Origin: Lepus europaeus
Lineage: Eukaryota > Chordata > Mammalia > Lagomorpha > Leporidae
Direction of reading: 5' to 3'
DNA length: 64,000 nt
Assembly (NCBI RefSeq): GCF_033115175.1
Contig: NC_084830.1
Location: forward strand, 44,647,409-44,711,408
Under the pieces are notes generated by a model. The model was not told where the DNA came from, ran no database searches, and worked only from the letters and a program-made list of their open reading frames with translations. The translations under genes and the position numbers were made by a program. Below are positions 34,313 to 46,617 of the stretch, piece after piece (position 1 is the first letter of the stretch; each line of letters opens with the position of its first letter).

Positions 34313-35149
34313 CACCCTGTCACAATTTAATGACATTTCCTCCTGTATCTTCATTAGTCATTTGCTATCGACATGAGATGGCGAAATGAATGTGAAGGAG
34401 TGATGATGGAATTTAACCCTTGCGTTTGTGGCCCATCACATCCTACCAGAAACAGCCAAGTGTAGGTGGGTGACAGGCTGGACGGTGGCCTCGGAGATGG
34501 CCTCGGGTAGAAAAGCTGTGCCCACAGAAGGCCACGCTGGGCACCAGAGTCTCGACCCCCAGAACTTGAGCTGGGAGCATGGAGAGAGCAAGGAATGAGG
34601 AATGGGAGCCGACACCAGGCGCACCCTGGAGAGCATGAAGGTGAGATGGGCCAACAAAGAGCGGTGGGCAGGCCAAGATGATTAGTGACCGGAAGTTACA
34701 GGGGAGAGGAAGTCCTGAGAGTGAAAGAGCCAAGAGCCAAATCTGTTGGTGGAGCAAAGGTGCTGAGAGGCAGTGACCCAGGGAGCTGCTGTGTGTTAGA
34801 GCCGTGGAGGACCCAAGGCCTGTCTCCGGGATACCAGCCGTGTGAAGTTCACCCTGCTCAGCTCAGCTGTCCCCCACCCCTGCAGCTGACTGATGATCCT
34901 GGCCAGCAAAAGGGCCTGATTTTCAAGGGCTTGTTGGGTTCCCAGAAGACAATAGTTAAATGGGACTGCTGGCACCACAGATGGAAAGGGTAAACCCCTC
35001 TGAGAGCCAGGAGGACGTTCTTTCCAGTGGTGAAACTACAGTGCTGATCTGTTCAATGGGAGTCCTCATTGTGGGGGAGGGCTCCATGGGGGAGATGGAA
35101 GAGGATGGGCCCAAGAAAACAACCAGTCTCTGTGGCTTAGTCATTTTTG
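34313..35149. other. Intergenic, no recognised feature
   Basis: This is purine-rich unique sequence. Several overlapping open frames on both strands reflect composition rather than coding. Confidence 0.5.
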
Positions 35150-35417
35150 TCTGTTTGGAGGTAGAGAGATGGAGAGAGAGAGAGAGTGAGAGCTAGCACT
35201 TTCAGCCACTGGTTCATTCCCCAAATGCCCACAATGGCCAGGATGAGGCCAGGGCTGCCACATGAATTGGCAGGGGCCTGACTTGAGCCATCACAGCTGC
35301 CTCCCAGGGTGGAAATTAGCAGGAATGCTGGAATCAGGAGCCAGAACCAGGAATCAGACCCAGGTACTCCAGTATGGGGTGCAGGCACCTTAACCACTAG
35401 GCCCAACACCTGCCCCT
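35150..35417 (-). repeat. CSINE, old copy, shortened
   Basis: It has TGGTTCATTCCCCAAATGCC and the end complement CCACTAGGCCCAACACCTGC. The AT-rich tail is lost. Confidence 0.78.
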
Positions 35418-35470
35418 AGGTTTAATCCCAATGAGCGTTACAGCGTTGCTAGTTTCTAAAGGTGTTATGG

Positions 35471-35733
35471 AGGCCGGCACTATGGCATAGTGGGCATAGT
35501 GGCCTGTGGCGCCAACATCCCAAATGGTTGCTAGTTTGAGTCCCGGCTGCTCCACTTCTGATTCAGCTCCCTGCTAGTGCGCCTGGTAAGGCAGTGGAAG
35601 ATAGTCCAAATGCTTGGGCCCCTGCACCCATGTGGGAGACCAGGAAGAAACCTGTGGATGGAACATCTTTGTCTCTCTATGTAACTCTGCCATACAAATA
35701 AATAAATAAATAAATCTTCCCAGAAAAATAATA
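35471..35733 (+). repeat. CSINE with internal deletion
   Basis: The head AGGCCGGCACTATGGCATAG and tail AAATAAATAAATAAATAAAT are both present. About 80 bases of the second half (CTCCTGGCT... to ATCTGGGGAGTG) are missing at about 35,652. Confidence 0.85.
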
Positions 35734-37535
35734 ACATAAAGGTGTTGTAATCCCAGGGCACAGTCACTTGATGGTAGCTGAGGCATTGCTGAGTGAGGGG
35801 GGCATTGTAGAAAGGGACGCTGAGGGAGCAGGAGACATGAGGGGAATGGTTTTCAACATGGAAAGATCAGTCCCCCCAAGCACCCAGACTGGAAGGAGCA
35901 GAAAGAGCACTTGAAACACTTCATCCCCCCATTCTCATCAGGGGCCATACATCTGAGCAGGCGGTTAGAAAACGGACTGGGTCACGGTGCAGGGAGGCGC
36001 TGTTGAGCAATGCACCCCCACCCCAAGCTCTCACCACCCTCAACCCCAGCTAGGATTTCTGGTGCCCAGTGGATGCTCAGTGGCTCTGCCTTGAAGAAGG
36101 GGGTGGGCACCTTTGGGGGAGCCTGGTCCGTGATGCCTGTCTTCCCCTTCTGGCCTGGGGAGCTCATGGGAACAGCCTGGGACGCTGACCACTATCTGGG
36201 CTATGGTGGGGTCCAGCGCGCTTCTCAGCTGTTCATGGGAAAACAAGCTCCTGCGCAGGAGGACAGAGCTGTCACCGGGGCCCAGGGCCCGCTCGCTGGC
36301 CGTTCCACCGGCCTTCTCTAAAGCAAACCACCTGTTTCCTGCCCGAGCGGAGCCCTGGGCCTTCCAAGGGCTCGGCAAAGAAGAAACGCGTCCAAACCAC
36401 TGCTGAGGAATGACAGCCTTGGCACCGCCTCCAGTTATATTTGTTGTTCACTAAGGAGTTTTGTGGAATCCAGACTCATTTTCCACTGAAACAAGGGAAA
36501 GTAAAGACGGCACCAAATAAAAATAGCTTCCTGGCACTTCCTGTTTACTCAGCCTGCCTGCTCTCCTGGGCCCGGGGGCTTCGCTGGCCATCTGCATGTT
36601 TCCAAAGCCCCTCGCCACAGAACAGCGGAAGTGGTGGTCTGGTTTCTCGTCTTTCACGTTGCTGTTTTCCTTCCTTTTCGTTCTGTGTAGGTTTACTTTG
36701 GGGTCTGCGGGGTTCATTGCCAAACCTCCTTTTTCTAACCCTATTTACAGGGAGACTAGATCCTGGGGCCCTGTCAACCTCTGATGACCCCGTTATTTCT
36801 GGTCTGCTGGGCCTCAGAAGAAACACGTGGGAGGTGACACAAACATAAAAGACCTAGGGAAAGAGGGTGTCTGGGACTTGGCACAACACAGTCATGCTCT
36901 CCTTGAGGATGATGGGATGAGAGAGCAGAGCAGGCAACAAAGACACAAGGTGCCAAGGCAGGAAACACTTGCCCCAGCAGACCAAACAGGGGTGCCCCCA
37001 ATCTCAGGCCTGACAATGTTCAGATACCTCTGAGTCTTTTCCTGAAGCCCAGCAGGCCCCAGCCGTTTGCGGAAGAGGCCCAACGGATGAACACACGGAT
37101 CCTGGGTGGGCTGGGGGTGACAGCACTGAGCTGCAAATTGGCGTTTGGCCCCTGCCACAGCCCCCGTGCTGAGCATGTCTCTTCTCTCTGAAAGCAGTGC
37201 CAGCAGCCTCTCTTTTCTGACTGATTCTTGTACCACAACAATAAAGTTAATAATGGAAAAAACATTTATCCCATGGCTGGGGACACTCTGAGTGAGCAGA
37301 GCGTCGGCCCTACAGTCTATCAACAGAAATGACTTGAGAGCAAACCAGAGCTTGTGAACCAACTTTTATGAATGATGGAAAGGGCAAAGCAGATTTATTT
37401 AATTTCCATAATTAAAAATTGGCAATTATATAAATATCTTTCTAAAACCAGCAGGATGAAAACCATCCTGCTCTTGAAGAGAATGAAGCAATGGCACAAC
37501 AGAGCCAAACCCACGTGCTACTGCAGGGGCTGTTG
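35734..37535. other. Intergenic, no recognised feature
   Basis: This is moderately GC-rich unique sequence. Open frames up to 156 codons occur on both strands without family similarity, conserved splice sites or repeats. Confidence 0.5.
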
Positions 37536-37663
37536 TGGGTGAGTGGTGGCCCCCCAAACCTATGCCAAAGCCCCAACCCTCACTGTCTCAGAATGGGACC
37601 TTGTTTGGCATGAGGGTCTTTATAGAGGAAATCAAGTAAAATACATGGTCACCGGGGACAGAT

Positions 37664-38000
37664 GTTTGTCCTAGCAGTTAGTTAAGATAGCAGTTAGGAC
37701 GCTCCCTGGGTCCCGTATCAGAAAACATGAGTTTAAGACCCAACCCCAGCTCCTGACTCCAGCTTCCTGCTAACTCAACCGCTGGGAGGCAGCAGGTGAT
37801 GGCTCAAGTAATTGGGTCCCTGCCTCCCACACAGGAGACCTAGACGAGTTCCTGGCTCCTGACTTTGACCTCAGCCTTGGTCCGGCCATTGTGGGCACTG
37901 CAAGAGTGAATCAGGAGATGAGCGATCTCTCTCTCTCTGTGTCTGTGTGTGTGTCTGTCTCTCTCTTTGCCTCTCAAGTAAATTTTTTAAAAGTGTTTAT
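37664..38000 (+). repeat. CSINE, old divergent copy inside MLT1
   Basis: CTCCTGACTCCAGCTTCCTG, GGGAGGCAGCAGGTGATGGC and a long CTCTCTGTGTCTGTGTGTGT tract mark the old C-repeat. Confidence 0.78.
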
Positions 38001-38017
38001 AAATGAGGTCATTAGCG

Positions 38018-38358
38018 GGCTGCTATTGTGGCAAAGCAGGTAAAATTGCCTCTTGCAATGCCAACATCTCATATGGACGCTGCTGGTTCAAGTCCTAGCT
38101 GCTCCCCTTCCAATCCAGCTCCCTACTAAAGGCCTGGGAAAAGCAGTGGAAGACGGCCCAAGTGTTTGGGCCCCTGCCACTCACTTGAGAGACCTGGATG
38201 AAACTTCTGGTTCCAGGCTTCAACAGGGCCCAGCGCTGGCCATTGCAGCCATCTGGAGAGTAAATCAGAGAGGATGAAAGATTCGCTCTCTCTCTCTTTG
38301 TCTCTCTCTCTTGCTCTCTTTCTCTTTCAAAATAAATAAATATGTGTATTTTTTAAAT
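38018..38358 (+). repeat. CSINE, full length, inside MLT1
   Basis: The head is GGCTGCTATTGTGGCAAAGC and the tail AAAATAAATAAATATGTGTA. Confidence 0.87.
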
Positions 38359-38644
38359 GAAGTCATTAAGATGAGACTTCTCCAGGCTGATGTCCTTATA
38401 GAAAGGGGAGATTTAGACTCAGAGCCCACGCCATGGGACTTCAGCACTCCAGACTATGAGAGAACACATTGCTGCTTTAAGCCGCCCAGCAGGTGTAACA
38501 AACTTACACAAGGTCTTTTGTCTGCTCTGGCTCCCAGCAGTTGACCTTGGGGAATCTACTCCCATGGTGGGAACCTTGCAGGGAACAAAAAACCCTCCAC
38601 CTCCTTCCCAGTACAAAACCTGGCAAGGCCAGACGTCCTGTCCT

Positions 38645-38926
38645 GGAGCAGGTGTTGTGGCACAGCGGGTTAAGCTGTAGGACCATCTGGAATCAAGTCC
38701 AGCCTCTGTTTTCTAGCCAGCTTCCCACTAATGCACACTCTGGGAGGAACAGAGGATGGCTCAAGTATTTGGGTCCCTGCCACCCAGGTGGGAGATCCAG
38801 ATGGAGCTCCTGGCTCACAGCCCAGGCTGTTGCAGGGAGTGAACCAGCAGATGGACACGCTCACTCTCTCACTAGCTCTCTCTCTTGTTCTACCTTTCAA
38901 ATAAATAAATTTAAAAACAAAAAAGA
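38645..38926 (+). repeat. CSINE, old copy
   Basis: The head GGAGCAGGTGTTGTGGCACA is followed by ACTCTGGGAGGAACAGAGGA and the tail AAATAAATAAATTTAAAAAC. Confidence 0.82.
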
Positions 38927-39001
38927 GTCCTGGTCCCTAAACCCTGGAAACCAATGCCCCATCCAGAGGACTGCAACTGGAGCACAAGGCATTTTCAGAT
39001 G

Positions 39002-39004
<3 letters not shown>

Positions 39005-39033
<29 letters not shown>
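39005..39033. repeat. Homopolymer, 29 T
   Basis: This uninterrupted T-run is not attached to a recognisable SINE body on either side. Confidence 0.95.
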
Positions 39034-39035
<2 letters not shown>

Positions 39036-39599
39036 CATCAGCAGCGGTGGCATCCAAGAGCCTGCCAGAATGGTGCCAAGGACGCCAGCCAGCATTTCTT
39101 GGAGCCCGACTTAGACCACAGGTCCAGACATTTGGTTTCATTGGATTGCTGCCCCTTTCCAGGTCTGATGCTAAAGCCCTCCCCTGGAGTCTGGGAGCTA
39201 CCTGACAGAGAGACCAGTTGGCCCAGATCAATAGGAAGCCAGACGTGTGCACAGCTTCCTAACTGGTGTTTTCCACGCCCTGCTAGATCGTGATCTCAGG
39301 ATGTCCAAAGGCGGACTCCACCTTTACCTTCCTTCCAGTCTCCGTCCCCAACACCCCTCTCTAACAATCAGCCAGGGCTGCTCCTCACCTCCTTCACATC
39401 CACTCTGCATACTTTTGGGCACAACTCATAGTTTTGCTGCCTTGGGTGGGTCATCTGCGTGCTCGTCCAACTCCTGCCTCCAAGTGCAGCTCTCTGTGGA
39501 ACATGCTTTGCCCCGGGCCGCATCGCCACTGCACCGTCAGCAGCAGCATCTCACTGGACCTTCCCCACAGCTGCCGACAGGGTCCAACCTCCGCGACCG

Positions 39600-40010
39600 C
39601 TCTGCCCAAAAGGCCACTTTCTCCTACCCTCCCTCCTCTCCACCTCACTGCCCCTTCCCTGCTCTCTGAAGACATCAGGGCCACTCCTGCCTCAGGGCCT
39701 TTGCACGGGATGCTCGGTCTCTCTCTCTCTCACCAGGCTAAAACTCTCAGCTTCTTTAAGTCTCTGCCCAAAGGTCGCCTTCTCTCTGAGGCCAACTGAC
39801 CACTTTATTAATATGGCAACGCTCACCTCCACCCAGTACCCTCAGTCCCCATTACCTGTGCTTTCTCTCTGTAGCACAGATCGCCTCCGGAAATACCATG
39901 AATTTGTTGTGTTCGTTGTCTGCTTTCCACCCCCACAAGCTGAGCTCCTTCAGTAGAGGCATCCATGTCTGTTGTGCTCACTGCTATATCCTGTCTGCTC
40001 GAATACAGAA
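39600..40010 (+). repeat. LINE-2 3' fragment
   Basis: TCAGGGCCTTTGCACGGGAT, CTGCCCAAAGGTCGCCTTCT, CTTTCTCTCTGTAGCACAGA and GTTGTGCTCACTGCTATATC follow L2 order. Confidence 0.7.
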
Positions 40011-40465
40011 GCAAAATGAATTTCTGAATTCTGCATCCGCACAGCTATGACTGACCATCACCGGATTCCCCAATCATGCTCCTTTTCTTTAAAGCGTGAC
40101 TGTCTGGTTGCTTGGGGGCTCTTCCCTGTGCTGCCATGGAAACCATCAGCTCAGGTTGCTTTGGATCAAGTCAGGACATGTGCATCACGCCTCACAGAAC
40201 ATACAGATGCACACCCACACCCTCCAGAGCCTGAGAACAGGACGCACCAGGGGGTAAATGGCCCTGGGGCCAGCACCACTCCGAGCCCCAGCAGCTCTGG
40301 GCTCTGCTCCCCAGGAGGACCTGCCCTGATGCACACCCACACAGACCACATGTTCCGTCCTCAGGAGAGGCTCAAGTCACAATGTTCCACTGCCTCCCAG
40401 GCACATTTTTTTGTTCTCTATCCCCAGGAACAGCAGCATTTGTGGAGTACTTACTATGGACTAGA
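40010..40465. other. Intergenic, no recognised feature
   Basis: This is unique sequence between an L2 fragment and a CSINE. The 183-codon open frame crossing it ends inside the SINE and is rejected. Confidence 0.5.
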
Positions 40466-40469
40466 CACT

Positions 40470-40764
40470 TATTTGAAAGAGAGACTGATGGAGAGAGATC
40501 TTCCATCCGCTGGTTCACTCCCCCACATGTCTGCAACTGCCAGGGTTGGGCCAGGCCAAAGCCAGGGGTCCAGAACTCCATCTGGGTCTCCTAAGTAGAC
40601 AGCAGGGACCCAAGAACTTGAGTCATCACCTTGCTGCCTTCCCAGGCGTGCACTAGCAGGAAACTGTAATTGGAAGCAGAGCCAGGATTTGAGCCCAGGC
40701 TCTCCACTATGGGATGTGGGTCTCCCAAACAGCCTCTTAAAAGCTGCTCCAAACTCCTGCCCCC
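40470..40764 (-). repeat. CSINE, old divergent copy
   Basis: GAGAGATCTTCCATCCGCTG, GGGTTGGGCCAGGCCAAAGC and AAGCTGCTCCAAACTCCTGC are present. The A/T tail is lost on the left. Confidence 0.82.
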
Positions 40765-40769
40765 GGGGG

Positions 40770-40905
40770 GGTTGTTATTCCTCCTTTCACAGGGGAGGAA
40801 AATGAGGCTCACGGAGGCTTCTCAGCTTTGCACTAGATCACAAAGCAAGTCAGTGGGAGAGGGACGTGGGTTTGAATCCAGGCACCGGGGTGTGCAGCTC
40901 CCGCC
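40770..40905 (-). repeat. MIR fragment, reversed
   Basis: GGGGAGGAAAATGAGGCTCA, TCACAAAGCAAGTCAGTGGG and GTGGGTTTGAATCCAGGCAC run in reversed MIR order. Confidence 0.72.
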
Positions 40906-41594
40906 TGCTTTGGCGTCCACACCCTCCTCCGCTGTAATTGTCTCAGACCCTGCAGCTGAAGAGTGCGCAGGCGCCGAGTGGTGGGTGGCGGATATCTCTG
41001 GAGAAACTCTGAAATGTGCACGGCGTGTGTGCGTGTGTGTGTGTGCCCACCCTCCCAGTGACAGGGCCGCGGGAATGCTGGAACACCGGAGTCCACATCT
41101 GAAAGAGGCTGACTTCTGAGCCGTCTCTGGAGGGCTTTAAAACCTAGCAACAAATAAAAGATAATCCCGTCTCTCTGGAATGACGTAGGTGTGGTCGTGC
41201 CTAAAAGCGGAGATGCACTGACCCCTCGGCGTCCCACTTCGCTCTGCGATCATGCTGCGCCGTTCCTGGACAGGCTGACTAACTGCTCGGGGCATCACCA
41301 AGTCTGGTTTTAATAACGCCGCTATCCCAGGACAAACCCTGAGCCGCCGCTGCAATAAAGGCTCCTCGCTGCTGGGGAGGGAGCCCTGGGTCACCGTGGG
41401 CGGAGGAGGGGAGGCGGGCACGGCCTGTTTGTTCTCAAGCGTGGGGTTTCGTGACTCATAGGCCTGCCCAGGCGGGTGGAGATGAAAGATTTCTCTCAAA
41501 TGAGGTCCGAGGGAATCAAGAAGAAAGCACTGGCAAGGAGACTGTGTCAGAGCAGCGCACACATAACATCCCAGGGTGAAAATGGCTTAGTTGG
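40906..41594. other. Intergenic, GC-rich, no recognised feature
   Basis: It contains a short GT microsatellite at about 41,024-41,045. Otherwise it is unique, with scattered CpGs but no clear promoter motif cluster. Confidence 0.5.
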
Positions 41595-41918
41595 GGCCGG
41601 TGCAGTGGCGCAGTAGGTTAATCCTCTGCCTGTGACACCGGTTCGAGTCCCAGCTGCCCCTCATCCAATCCAGCTCTCTGCTAATGGCCTGGGAAAGCAT
41701 TAGAAGATGGCCCAAGTGCTTGGGCCCCCGCACCCGCATGGGAGATGGGGAAGAAGCACCTGGCTCCTGGCTCCTGGCTTCGGATCGGCGCAGCTCCAGC
41801 CATTGTGGCCATCTGGGGAGTGAACCAACAGAAGGAAGACCTCTCTCTCTGTCTCTCCCTCTCACAGTCTGTAACTCTATCTCTCAAATAAATAAATAAA
41901 TAAATAAATACATTTTTT
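41595..41918 (+). repeat. CSINE, full length, with short target duplication
   Basis: The head is GGGGCCGGTGCAGTGGCGCA. GGCTTAGT occurs on both sides, at about 41,584 and 41,929. The tail has six AAAT units, and TGGCTCC is repeated at about 41,760. Confidence 0.93.
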
Positions 41919-42555
41919 GGCTTAGTGGGTGTCAGGGTTTGCACAACATATCCAGTGTGCTGTGAGTTCTTAGATGTGTGAGGGCCAACTCCAGGGTGCC
42001 TCTTGGGGAGATGGGGTGTGCTGAACCCACAGTGGGGTGCCAGCCACAGAGGTGCCGAAGGTGCCTTGGAGCTAAGGGGAGCTGGCCTCCTTCCTGTCCT
42101 GGCACAGAACCTGCCCTTCCCCGGCTCCAGTAGCCAGCCACACGGGTGCACCCACGAGGGGCTCCAGCAGCAGAGTCATGGCGGGGCTGCTCTCAGAGCC
42201 CCTTGGAGGGCAGATATCAGGGATTAGAGCAGGACAAGTCCAACCTGGCTACCTGCACACCCACACACCTGCAGCCCTAGCCCAGGGCCTCATATGTCAA
42301 CACACCAAGTGCCCCCTTGCACTGGGGAAGGGCTACACATGGAAGCTGCACATGCGCACATGGAGACTGGTCCTGTGGAGGCCTGTCCACATCCACCAGG
42401 GGGAGTGCTGGGGGAAAGCGACATGCAGAACGTGCCCTGCAAGCAGACGCTCTGGTGCTCGACACCCTCCCATGGCTTCCGGCTCAGGCTGAGTAAGAGC
42501 CGAAGTTCCTAATCTGCCCCCAAGCCCCCGTAACCTCAGCCCCTCACTAAGACGC
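41919..42555. other. Intergenic, no recognised feature
   Basis: This is unique GC-moderate sequence. Open frames on both strands look compositional. Confidence 0.5.
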
Positions 42556-42559
42556 TCAT

Positions 42560-42975
42560 GCTGCTCCAGCCAGATGGGCTTCCTGCTGCCCCTGGACAAC
42601 TGCTGGCTGCTCCTGCCGCAGGGCCTCTGCACTGGCTGCTCCTCTGGCTGGCCCATGCCTGCCTTGGGAATCACAGGACTTGGTCCTCAGCTCCACCAGC
42701 CTTTACTCTGCATTTGCGACTACAGTGCAACCACCTCCTGACACTGGCTCGCCCCCTCTGCTCCCTTATTTTGTAACAGAACCTCTCCTGCCAAAGATTC
42801 AAACGGGCATATATGACCCATTTTGCTTATTACCTGTCTCCCCCGCCTGATGGTAAGGTCCCTGAGAGCAGGCTCAGTGCCGTTGCTATCCCTCCAGTGC
42901 TCACTGCTGTGCCTGGCAGGTGGTACTTGCACACATGCTGTTGAATGAATAAATGAGAGAATGAACATATGGACA
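42560..42975 (+). repeat. LINE-2 3' end
   Basis: GCAGGGCCTCTGCACTGGCT, TTATTACCTGTCTCCCCCGC, GGTCCCTGAGAGCAGGCTCA and GCTGTTGAATGAATAAATGA match L2 in order up to its terminal TGAATGAAT repeat. Confidence 0.8.
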
Positions 42976-43274
42976 GACAGATGAATGGTCCTCCTCCAAG
43001 GTCTGGGGCCGAGGCAGACTGCTGAGAGCGAGCAGAGCCTGCCATGCCGACGGCACCCAGTGCCGGGACAGACACTGAGAACGGTGATGACACTCAGGCG
43101 TGCGGAGCAGGCAGCACAGGCCACGTCTCATGGGCTGGCAGCCGGACAACAACATGAGGCACAGACGGCAACAAGATGGTTTAGATTCGCTCTCAGACCT
43201 CACCCTGGCAGTGTGCAGCCCAGCTCTTGGAGGGGTCTTGGTGTGTGACGCTGCACCATGTGCGTTCCTGTGTG

Positions 43275-43690
43275 TGTTAGTTACAGCTGCTTGACAAAAC
43301 GCCTCAAAATGCAGCCCCTTAAAGAGTAACATGGATCATCTCAGCATTTCTGGGGGTTAGGAGTCTGGGGCCAGCCTGCCTGGCTGGGCAGCTCTGGCTC
43401 AGCGTCCTCTGGAGGTTGCAGCTGGGTATCAGTCAAGGCCACTGTCATCTGAGGGATGGGCTACACCTGGAGGACCCCCCTCCCATGATGGCTTACCCAC
43501 AAGGCTGGAACACAAGTGCTGGCCAGTGGTGGAGGCCTCTGGCTCCTGGGCACGTGGTCTCTCCACAGTGTCGCCTAAGTGTCCTCGTGGCTTCTCCAGA
43601 GCAGGTGAGCAGGGCCACGACAGAGGCTGCAGGACTTCTGCGACATAGCTTGGAGGGCACCACCATCCCTTCATCCACATTCTACTCATC
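43275..43690 (-). repeat. MLT1/MaLR-like LTR fragment, reversed (weak)
   Basis: GTGTTAGTTACAGCTGCTTG followed by TTTCTGGGGGTTAGGAGTCT and CTCTCCACAGTGTCGCCTAA resembles the reversed end and body of a MaLR LTR. Confidence 0.45.
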
Positions 43691-43696
43691 ACCCAG

Positions 43697-43734
43697 AGCA
43701 GGCTGTCTCCTGCGGAGCAGGCTGTCTCCTGCGG
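43697..43734 (+). repeat. Perfect tandem duplication, 2 x 19 bp
   Basis: AGCAGGCTGTCTCCTGCGG occurs twice with no spacer and no mismatch, implying a recent slippage event. Confidence 0.95.
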
Positions 43735-43822
43735 AAAGGGGCGACACGGGGGTGTGAATGCTCGTGGGACAGCCTCCCTAGGCCCTCACTGTGAGGCTGC
43801 TTCGCACACTGTCTTTTTGTCT

Positions 43823-44142
43823 TTAAAAGATTCGTTTATTTATTTGAAAGAGCTACAGAGAGGGAGAGAAAGAGAGCGAGCGCTTCCATCCATTGTTTCA
43901 CTCCCCAGATGGCCCCAATAGCCAGAGCAGAGTGAGGCCAAAGCCAGGAGCCAGGAGCTTCTTCTGGGTCTCCTACGTGAGTAGCAGGGGTCCGAGCACC
44001 GGGGTCAGCTTTTGCTGTTTTCCCCAGACCATTAGCAGGGACCTTGACTGGAAGTGGAGTAGCTGGGATGTGAACCAGTGCTCACATGGGATGCCAGCAC
44101 TGCAGGCGGCAGCTTTACCCGCCACACCATGATGCCAGCCCC
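43823..44142 (-). repeat. CSINE, full length
   Basis: AAAGATTCGTTTATTTATTT is at the left and CACCATGATGCCAGCCCC at the right. Confidence 0.92.
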
Positions 44143-45173
44143 TTCCCACATTGTCTTGTGACAGCAAGTCACTGCCCACAGACGGGTGCCAGGGTGTCTG
44201 GGAGAGGCAGCAACTGAATCTTATATTCCACTTCCTGTCCTCTTGGGACCAACTCTGTGTGAGATCCCTTCCAACTGGGTTTTTCCCCCCTGCTCCCCAG
44301 GCTCCAGAGAAGGTTTAAAAGGAGGATGAGAAGATGGGGCAGTGAGGGGGGTGGGGCAGGAGAGGAACGTGAGAGGAAGAGCCAAACCAGCACCCTCTCC
44401 CTCCATGCCCAGGGCTCTCCAGCGCATTCATTCCCTACTGAGCAAACACTTACACCCAGCAGTGGCCCAGGCCTCCCATCCAGAATTTAAGATGCCACAG
44501 GGCTCACCCCTCCACGGGGGATCTGTTCAAGGTCCACCCAGGGCACAGAGGAAGAACCACATGAAGTCTGTTCTCAGGAAGACCAGGAGGGCTTCACAGA
44601 GGAGGTATACCTCCACACACCATGAAGTGAGGCTTCCTAATCCTCATAACGTGAGAGAAATGGACAGAAAGTCACTGAGTGTCTCACTGACTATCACAGA
44701 AAGTGGTGTCAGAGCCAAGCCTTCTGACCTCCAGCGCCTAACGGGGCATCCAGAAGATGGTCTCGCTGGATGCTGCTCTCTCACTGTCACAAGGATGCAA
44801 GGCTGGGACAGCAGAGCCTGCATGTGGCTGGGGGCCAGTAGTGCCACTACCACCAAGTACTAACATAAAGCACAGGACTACAGGCTGGTGGTGTGGGGGC
44901 CTATAAGAAAACAACCACAGCCAATGCAGCACCTGACAGTACCCTCCCCCTACTCCACCTGGTAGGCTTAACCCTCTGGATCTGGATAGCTCATAAACCA
45001 TGGGACCCAAGAATGGCTCAGGGAGTGTCCATTATCCAAGGCCTAGATTTCTCAGATCACTCCTCATAACCTTTCCCTACACACACATCCCCACACTCAT
45101 GCACACACATGTGCAGATAGACGCACACGCCCCTCTGCAGGATTCTCCACGTTCCCTGATCTTGTTTTTCTTA
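44143..45173. other. Intergenic, no recognised feature
   Basis: This is unique sequence. The 173-codon open frame at 44342-44863 has no recognisable domain. A short CA-rich tract sits near 45,078-45,130. Confidence 0.5.
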
Positions 45174-45519
45174 AGTTTTCTAAGATTTATTTATTTATTT
45201 GAAAGGTAGAGTTACAGAGAGAGGGGAAGAGACAGAGAGAAAGAAAGCGAGATCTTCAATCTGTCGGTTCACTCCTCAAATGGCCACAACAGCCAGGGCT
45301 GAGCTGAGCCAAGCCAAAGCCAGGAGGCTGGAACTCCATCTAGGTCTCCCACATGGGTTGCAGGTACTCAAGTAATTGGACCATCTTCCGCTGCTTTCCC
45401 AGGCACATCAGCAGGGAGCTGGATAGGAAGTGGAGCAGCCGGGATTCCAACTGGCGCCCACATGGGATGCCAGGGTCACAGAGGTTGGCTTAACCCACTG
45501 CCCCACAACACCAACCCCT
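45174..45519 (-). repeat. CSINE, full length
   Basis: AAGATTTATTTATTTATTTG is at the left and CACAACACCAACCCC at the right. A GAGCTGAGCCAAGCCAAAGC stretch is locally altered. Confidence 0.92.
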
Positions 45520-46615
45520 TCCTGGTCTTACAATTATCAAAGCACACATGTTATCTCTCTACCAGCTCCCTGCAAGCAGAAATAAGAGAACATGGTGGTG
45601 TAAGTGTCCAGAGAGATGTAAGCCCACAGCAACTGCTCCAAGAATGTTCATCAAAGTGGGTTGAACTAGTAGCTCAATCTCCGGAGCTCTCAGGGCATCA
45701 ACGGCCCCATGTCAGAGTGCCTTTGTGCCCGGGGTCACTCTTCCTAGGCCTCCCCACCGGAGGGAGGAAGCAAGTTCAGGAGATCAGTCAGCACCCAGGG
45801 CTGTAGAGCTCAGCTTTTTCCTTCTTTTCTCTTCAAGCATGTTTATTGTTAAAATTAGCCCAAATATTTTAATTCCCACAGAGACGTGTCACCAGTCTCT
45901 GTAATGTCAAAATGTCATCGTTAACCTCCCCGAAGTCACGATTAACCTCTGTGGCAGCACCAACACCCACAAGGCGCCGCAGCACAGCCTGGGCGAGGCG
46001 GTGGGTGCAGTCACCCCTCCGCTGCCTCTCCTGTTTCTATAAATGTGCAAAATCTTTGCAAGAAACGAAACAATTGTCTCTGGCGCACAAGCTGAATCTT
46101 GCAAGCATTCTGTCTCACTGCTCTCCCTGGGAGCCCCTGAGAACTGCTCGTCTCCAGAACCCTGTTATCCGCACAGACAGATCATGGCCATCTCTCTGTC
46201 ATTACTTCTGCCTGCTGCTCCTCAAGTGTTCTCCCCAGACATTTCTTCCCAAGACTACTTTGTTAAATAATGAGAGGGGGGAAAAAACCTCCCTCATGAA
46301 ACTCAGCACCCTCAATTTCCCAACATGAGGATTGTTTTACACACGCGCTTTCTTGTTCTGCCACTTGAAGTTCTGCCCGTGTGTCCCTGCAGGTTGTATG
46401 TTACTCAGGGGGAGTGTGATCCTTAAACATGTACACGCACATGCATGTGGATGCGTGTGTTTGGGCATATATGTAGAAGGGTGCTCGGAGGTGTGTGGTC
46501 TAGTGGCTGAGATTGATAGGGCGCGCCAGCGATCGTGTGCTCTTCCTGTGCCCCCCTTGCCTTTATGTGGGACTCCACGGCTGGCAAGGGCCAGTGAGTT
46601 ACAAACAGAATTGAC
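45520..46615. other. Intergenic, no recognised feature
   Basis: This is unique sequence. A TGTGTG-like tract lies at about 46,430-46,470. I recognise no exon or RNA. Confidence 0.5.
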
Positions 46616-46617
46616 TT

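Larger units (their letters stand above)
37536..38510 (+). repeat. MLT1-like LTR fragment split by two CSINEs
   Basis: Pieces at 37536-37660 (GGCCCCCCAAACCTATGCCA, GGGTCTTTATAGAGGAAATC), about 38,000-38,017 and 38360-38510 (GATGTCCTTATAGAAAGGGG, GAGAACACATTGCTGCTTTA) keep MaLR LTR order when the SINEs are removed. Confidence 0.6.

Noticed and set aside
38541..39293. Open frame of 250 codons on the plus strand
   Set aside because: It passes through a CSINE and a 29-T run (a string of Phe), so it is not a gene.
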